64,000 nucleotides of DNA, from contig JALBUN010000023.1 in the NCBI GenBank assembly GCA_025174535.1, forward strand, positions 806,001-870,000, written 5' to 3'. Every line of letters starts with the position of its first letter. Position 1 is the stretch's first letter. A model generated the notes under the pieces. It saw only the letters and a program-made list of their open reading frames with translations. It searched no databases and had not been told where the DNA came from. Of this stretch, positions 59,128 to 64,000 are shown in pieces. A program made the position numbers and the translations under genes. Source of the DNA: Cantharellus purpuraceus (lineage: Eukaryota > Basidiomycota > Agaricomycetes > Cantharellales > Hydnaceae).

Positions 59128-59587
59128 TTGTGCACGTTGTCAGTTGCACCTCATGAGGACAGCCTTCTTCCATTCGACCTGAATGCCTTCGGCACTGCTC
59201 TTCCTCTCTCATCATATTTTCCTGCGTCTGTCGTCGTCCTTCCCCAATGCAAGAACGCGATAGGTTAATTTTGCGCAGGGTTTACATGACCATTTGTCTG
59301 TATTGTATCGCACCTTTCTTTTGTTTTCTTTTTTCAAGATCAGAATATGGCATGAAATGATGACATTGTCATCATAATGTAACTGAAACTTGTTTGCAAT
59401 TAGTAAACGCCAGGGAGCGAGTTAGCGAGCTGTGAGAAACTAACACGGTAGAGTCGGCTTCTATCCATTTATGTACTACAGCGACAGTGCAGACGTAAAC
59501 TGAGTCGCTAGTTTTGACCAGCCACCCTTTCTTTCTCTCAGCCAACTCACTACACTCGTTTAACACTCCACTCCTTTCACGAAACTC
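59128..59587. other. intergenic between ATG8 and the 611-aa orphan
   Basis: No coding signal; T-rich 3' flank of ATG8 and a CT-rich leader (59523-59580) before the next ATG. Confidence 0.5.
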
Positions 59588-61423
59588 ATGCCCCGTCCAA
59601 GCGATGTGTACGCGACACTCGGTGCGCCAGGTGTTTATCCGGCCACGAGCCCTTGCACATCGTTTCGGCTCCCAAACGTCTACGTTTTTCCGCCCGAAGA
59701 GGACAACGAGGATGCGTACTGTCTTTTTCATTCTGGTTCGGCTTCGCCTTCGGCCTTTGAATCATTCCACAGGCACTCCGTCTATACCCAGAGAGACCCC
59801 AACAGTCCGACTTTTACCCACTTGAGCGCTCTGGACCACGCACTCTCGTATTTCCAACCACAGTCTTCTGCTTACGGCGGTGTCAGACACGTTCCCAGGT
59901 CCAGCTGGGAACCTGAAGACTGGATACAAAGTCCACCTCCTCCGCGCAACTTCTCTAGTTCAACCGCACCCTCTGCCTCCTGTCGGACGTCTCTCTCGGA
60001 CTCCTTGCGAGGTTCATTTGCGGCCGATACGGAGACACACATTCGGTCGAATGCGAGGCACCTGGTTGAAACAGAAGAAGAGCGGCATGAGGGGCAGCAT
60101 TGGCAAGAGAAGTCTACACCTGCCTCGAGGCGCTCATCTGTTTTCGGCGACAGGCCCCTGCAGTATGATATTTCCAAATGTAATGCAAGGGACGAGGATC
60201 AACCGGCGTACAAGAAGGCACAGACGATGACTTTGAGAAGCAGGGCTGCCATGGCGTTGAAAGGTTTGGGAGGTGCGATGACCAGACGCTCGGAAGGAGA
60301 TGCACCAGTCTCGGAGAATAGGAAGCACGAATGTACTCATGCAGAGCATGTGCTTCACGAGAGCTGGTTTGAGCCATCAGAGAGTCTGCGTAGAAAGCGG
60401 AGCCGACGGACGTTGGGTCGGCTTTTTGGGTCTCATTCCACTGTCGACTTTCGTTCGGTGTATAGTGGTGGCATTGAAGAAGATGCAGCTGAGGTCCCCC
60501 AGTCCCCACATCCGCTTTCTCCGCCATTATCTAGGTGGAGCCCTAGTATTAACAGGCGCAAGTCGATGACGCATTTGTTTGGCCTGGCTCGAAGCTCGGT
60601 TGCACCCAAAGCCAACATAGCTTGTTCACATCTCGATATGGGTCACCCTAGTGCTACTGCCACAGGCGAGTCAAAACTCTCAAAACGGAAGTCGATGGCG
60701 CAGTTTTTCGACATGGGACACGGTGCATCGTCTACAGTCTTATCAGACCCTGCCATTGCGACAGTTAACGCTAATGATGATAATGATGAGCTGTCCACCA
60801 TCATCACCTCACCCTTAGCAAAATTCGCCGTGCCTTCACATCCTGTCAGGTCAGGATCTCCTGTGTCTTTGGCAACCTCAGGAGCGACAGCGCCGTCGCC
60901 CAGTCGACGCAAATACTTTCTTAGCAGACGAAGCTTCTCCTTTCTAGATTTGCACCGCCGTTTTGCCACTGACACGGGGTCCCGGCCGTCTCAGACTCCT
61001 GAGGCACACCAATATGCACCGCCTGCAATCGACTCAACGGTTCCTTTCTCGCCGGACTCACTTTCAGAGAGAACCGCCTCGTCTTCGTCCGTTGCTGTGT
61101 CGACAGAAGGCGGGCAGATAAGCGAGGAAGAGTTGCGCTTTCCGGAATCGCATGCGGAAATGGTGCACATTCCTGCGCTTGTGCGCGAAGGCGGCATGGC
61201 GAAGGATTTGGAACCGAGCTTGATATCAGGAGTACGGTTGGGTCTCAGTGATGACTTATCTTTCCCCCCATCATTTGGACTAGATACGCCAGACGATGAT
61301 GATGTTGAGAGCGAGACGGGAGAGGGTCATCCTAGGTTGGAGCTTGCGGTGCGGTTAGATTCACTGACCTTCGATCAACTCGTGTTCGACCCTGAGTCTT
61401 TCACGGGTGCTATTTATGATTAG
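59588..61423 (+). CDS. hypothetical intronless protein with repeated basophilic-kinase motifs
   Basis: Unrecognised 611-residue protein in a single uninterrupted exon, rare in this window. Start ACTCATGCC follows a CT-rich leader. Low-complexity Ser/Pro/His-rich throughout. Several short basic motifs with a Ser/Thr follow one another: SRRSSVFGDRP, RRKRSRRTLGRLFGS, NRRKSMTHLFGLA, KRKSMAQFFDMGH, SRRSFSFLDLHRRF. All fit R/K-R-x-S/T and are followed by an aromatic or hydrophobic patch with FG/FD/FL. The C-terminus is acidic (DTPDDDDVESETGEG) and ends LDSLTFDQLVFDPESFTGAI. The pattern suggests a regulated scaffold or PKA-type target; this is inference. Confidence 0.7.
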   Translation: MPRPSDVYATLGAPGVYPATSPCTSFRLPNVYVFPPEEDNEDAYCLFHSGSASPSAFESFHRHSVYTQRDPNSPTFTHLSALDHALSYFQPQSSAYGGVRHVPRSSWEPEDWIQSPPPPRNFSSSTAPSASCRTSLSDSLRGSFAADTETHIRSNARHLVETEEERHEGQHWQEKSTPASRRSSVFGDRPLQYDISKCNARDEDQPAYKKAQTMTLRSRAAMALKGLGGAMTRRSEGDAPVSENRKHECTHAEHVLHESWFEPSESLRRKRSRRTLGRLFGSHSTVDFRSVYSGGIEEDAAEVPQSPHPLSPPLSRWSPSINRRKSMTHLFGLARSSVAPKANIACSHLDMGHPSATATGESKLSKRKSMAQFFDMGHGASSTVLSDPAIATVNANDDNDELSTIITSPLAKFAVPSHPVRSGSPVSLATSGATAPSPSRRKYFLSRRSFSFLDLHRRFATDTGSRPSQTPEAHQYAPPAIDSTVPFSPDSLSERTASSSSVAVSTEGGQISEEELRFPESHAEMVHIPALVREGGMAKDLEPSLISGVRLGLSDDLSFPPSFGLDTPDDDDVESETGEGHPRLELAVRLDSLTFDQLVFDPESFTGAIYD

Positions 61424-62101
61424 CGTCACCAACTATGACAAAAAAACTACCGTATTATACATACCCAGCACGTCGACCTCCTCCCTATCACCCTTACTTC
61501 ACACTTCATCTAGATTCTAGATTCTTCCCATCGCTACGAGAATTTTCAATCGTATATCCTGTAGTATCATCAATATACCTCCTCCTATGTACTTATAGCA
61601 TCATTACATTGCTCACGATGTGGCCGGCTTGCCTTCTCCGTCGCATGATCATCATACATTATTAAGTCTACGAGTCGGCATGTAATTCAATGCATACAGC
61701 TGAGTATATCAAGGCCAGGTAACAAGTACAGTAGTTATTGACTGTCTGGCATGGCTGAAAAATAATACATAAATCAAAACCGCAAACAATCCTATGACTG
61801 AGCGCTGCTACCCATTTAACCTGGAAACGATCCATTATAAGGACGTCAAGCTCGTGCAAGCTGGACGCAAAGTGTAGAGCTCTTTGAGGTTCGATTATCC
61901 AAAAGACACGTCAAGGGTATCCTGAGGGCACCGTACACCCTGGAAAAACGACAAACACGTCTGAGGATGTCTGGTAGAAGTCGGGGTATCACTGCAACAC
62001 AACAATGATAAAATGGACTGGAGACTTTGTGTCGCTGACAAGATGGTTCGTGGCTCGCTACGAGGGAGTGGCTGGGGTATACAGACACACCTAGTCTCCA
62101 G
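61424..62101. other. convergent 3' flanks, no gene recognised
   Basis: AT-rich; short ORFs only. Confidence 0.5.
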
Positions 62102-63987
62102 TCATGTGTCGTTGATCAAAGAGGCCAACTCCGAGAACACGGTCCGCATTGTGGGTCGCTGCCTAGGCGAGATGATCCAACACCTCTGACACAATGCCCA
62201 GATCTCATTTGTAATAAGCTCCCAATCTAAAGATCGGGAAGGTATTGTGCCTCGTTTGACCATGAAAAGAACAGTAATATTGTTCCTCTCGTCATGGAAT
62301 GGTTCATGGCCCGACAAGATCTCCTGCGCGTTCAAGTTAGGCGCATGATAAGAAATCACGATATCAGGCATCAGACTTGCCAGAACGGTCATTGCAAAAG
62401 CCCAAACATCACTCTTTGCGCTGACATCCTCGCCGTCAATAAGTTCTGGCGATATCCAACGAAGAGTTCCCCTCAAATCGGCTGTTGTTGTCATACCTGA
62501 GAGCAGGAGGACCTTCGACAGACCAAAATCACTAAGGCACGGACGACCAGAATCTTTAATCAATATATTTGCCTGGGTTTATGCTCAATCAGATAAGGCT
62601 GCCTTCAAAGTGCAACTGTACGACTCACTCCTCGAAGATCCCCATGAATAATAGCCGGATCCTGCTCGTGCAGGAACGCCAGACCTTCTGCTATATCAAG
62701 CAGCTGAAAGAAACTTAGTACGGTCGGGGAGAGTCAGCAGATATACTCACAATTCTGAGGCGGTCTGCTTCTGGATTGTTTTTAATATACTGGGTGAGAT
62801 CACCGTTTGACATCCAGGGCGAGACCAATGACGGTAGCTGGTGGGGCCCCGAGGGAAGGTCATACGTGAAACCTAGGCAGTCAAGTACAATAGGATGGGA
62901 GGAGACACGTGTCCAAGCCGAGTATTCGCGCCATAGTCGCTATTATGTTGTCTGTCATCAAATACCCTGAGTCGGCTCGGAATTTACTCACCTGAAGAAG
63001 TTTGTCTCTTTCGATTGTTCCCCGGCTTGAAAACGGTCTAATAGTCTTGACGGCAACTTTCCGATCACCAAAAAAACCCTCATGTATATCTGCGTTTCCC
63101 CCACATGTTATATGTTTGAAACAAGTTATGTGGCCGTCCAGACAATGTTTCGAGTTCCTGTTGAACAAATCTAGAGGAGACGCACTAGTCTGGGTGCAAT
63201 CGTCACTAGATTCTCGAGCAGAGTGAGGAATTTGGATGGGAGGATGAGTTTGGATGGGAGGAGGGGTTTGAATAGGAAGAGTTTGGAAAGGAGGGGTTTG
63301 GATAGGGGAAGGAGTTTGGATAGAGGAAGGAGTTTGGATAGGGGAAGGAGTTTGGATAGGAGGAGTTCGGATAGATGGAAGAGTTTGGATAGATGGAGGA
63401 ATTTGGATAGATGGAGGAGTTTGGATAGATGGAGGAGTTTGGATAGATGGAGGAATTTGGATAGATGGAGGAGTTTGGATAGATGGAGGAATTTGGATAG
63501 ATGGAGGAGTTTGGATAGATGGAGGAGTTTGGATAGATGGAGGAGTTTGGATAGATGGAGGAGCTTGGATAGGAGGAGCTTGGATAGGACTAGAAGGCTG
63601 GACAGGACTAGAAGGTTGCGGACGGCTGGGAGTTTGCACAACAATGTTAGGAGTTTGTACGGGGCCAGGAATTTGCACAGAAAGGTTAGGAGGTTGCACA
63701 TGGCCAGGAGTTTGCAGAGAGCTATGAGACTCTGTAAGGGAGAATATCGTATTTTGAAGTGTGGGGCGGGCAGGGGGTGCTGGTGTCGCATTGTTACGGC
63801 TTTGCGTAAAAGACTTACGAGGCACCGCTGAAGACCGACTCGTAGCGTTTGATCGTGGAGTGAAACCCGCATCGAGAAGTTCAACGTCATATGCATCGTA
63901 ACTCATCTGTTCTTCCTCAGCTAATTCAGCACTCCGAGCCTGTAGCTTCATATCATCAATTATGAATTCCGAAAGTTGAGCCTCCAT
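62102..63987 (-). CDS. TKL-like protein kinase with Pro/Gln/Thr hexapeptide repeat (may extend past window)
   Basis: Ser/Thr (TKL-like) kinase of a family expanded in Agaricomycetes. The ATG at 63987 gives MEAQLSEFIIDDMK, but the frame stays open to the window edge, so the true start may lie outside. Residues about 95-250 are a tandem array of PSIQTP/PSIQIP hexapeptides from an 18-bp minisatellite. The kinase follows: ITCGGNADIHEGFFGDRKVA with the VAVK lysine (KVAVKTI). After introns come LVSPWMSNGDLTQYI, AEGLAFLHEQDPAIIHGDLR (HGD in place of HRD, usual in this family) and GANILI. The Mg-binding DFGLSK, GTLRWISPELID and SDVWAFAMTVL follow. It ends RQRPTMRTVFSELASLIND. All catalytic residues look present. 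Confidence 0.82.
63224..63600. repeat. 18-bp minisatellite (TTTGGATAGATGGAGGAG units)
   Basis: About twenty imperfect tandem units of 18 bp, each encoding one PSIQTP-type hexapeptide on the minus strand. Unit variants differ by one or two bases (GGAATT vs GGAGTT; GGGGAAGGAG). Because 18 is a multiple of three and no stop arises in the unit, several frames of both strands stay open. Confidence 0.9.
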
Positions 63988-64000
63988 CAAAAGCCGGACT

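Noticed and set aside
63223..63831. 202-codon plus-strand ORF with LDRWRS repeats
   Set aside because: It is produced by the 18-bp minisatellite read antisense; the real frame continues into a kinase domain.

Overview
The window is nuclear DNA of a filamentous basidiomycete, most likely an agaricomycete. The evidence is dense single-copy housekeeping genes, nearly all cut by many introns of about 45-80 bp (GT..AG with short branch-site CTNAC/CTGAC signals), proteins typical of that group (DUF6593 domain, TKL-like kinase with HGDLRGANIL, SLIP-GC-like GTPase, CCG tetraspanin), and no operons, Shine-Dalgarno sites or obvious transposons. I could not settle order or genus. All multi-exon models were joined by eye from splice signals and conserved protein families, so gene boundaries are better supported than individual introns. 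Coordinates given for genes run from start codon to stop codon and include introns.

Layout. 0-5 kb: a decayed APH-type phosphotransferase pseudogene, then a Chs4/Skt5-like SEL1-repeat chitin synthase activator with a CaaX end. 5-8 kb: a 2OG-Fe(II) oxygenase and ARPC2 of the Arp2/3 complex. 8.5-14 kb: a Nup1-type FG nucleoporin on the minus strand, divergent from a metallophosphoesterase. 14-24 kb: SPT16 (FACT), gamma-tubulin, then MBF1 and MET8 on the minus strand. 24-33 kb: a tetraspanin, a small orphan, a large SLIP-GC-like dynamin-family GTPase and a DUF6593 protein. 33-41 kb: UBE2C/UBC11, NUC1, mL46, VMA13 and TRAPPC13. 41-51 kb: D-lactate dehydrogenase, BMT2, YME2 and a PIN4/Cip2-like RRM-R3H protein. 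51-64 kb: two orphan proteins, an MFS transporter, ATG8, a 611-residue intronless orphan with repeated basophilic-kinase motifs, and a TKL-like kinase with an 18-bp minisatellite running off the right edge.

The genes are mostly unrelated core functions (cytoskeleton, nuclear pore, chromatin, mitochondria, vacuole, cell cycle, autophagy). I see no biosynthetic cluster and no clear new multi-gene system. Several pairs are divergent with very short shared promoters (mL46/VMA13 83 bp, BMT2/YME2 about 107 bp, NUP1/phosphoesterase 179 bp), and one pair is convergent with a 45-bp gap (NUC1/mL46).

The most noteworthy observations are three probable GC-AG introns within 12 kb (two in one gene), a 7-nt microexon in the GTPase gene, two perfect Gcn4-type sites upstream of MBF1 (whose product is the known Gcn4 coactivator), a stop-free 57-bp ARPC2 intron that would encode a transmembrane-like segment if retained, and four orphan proteins with visible internal patterns.
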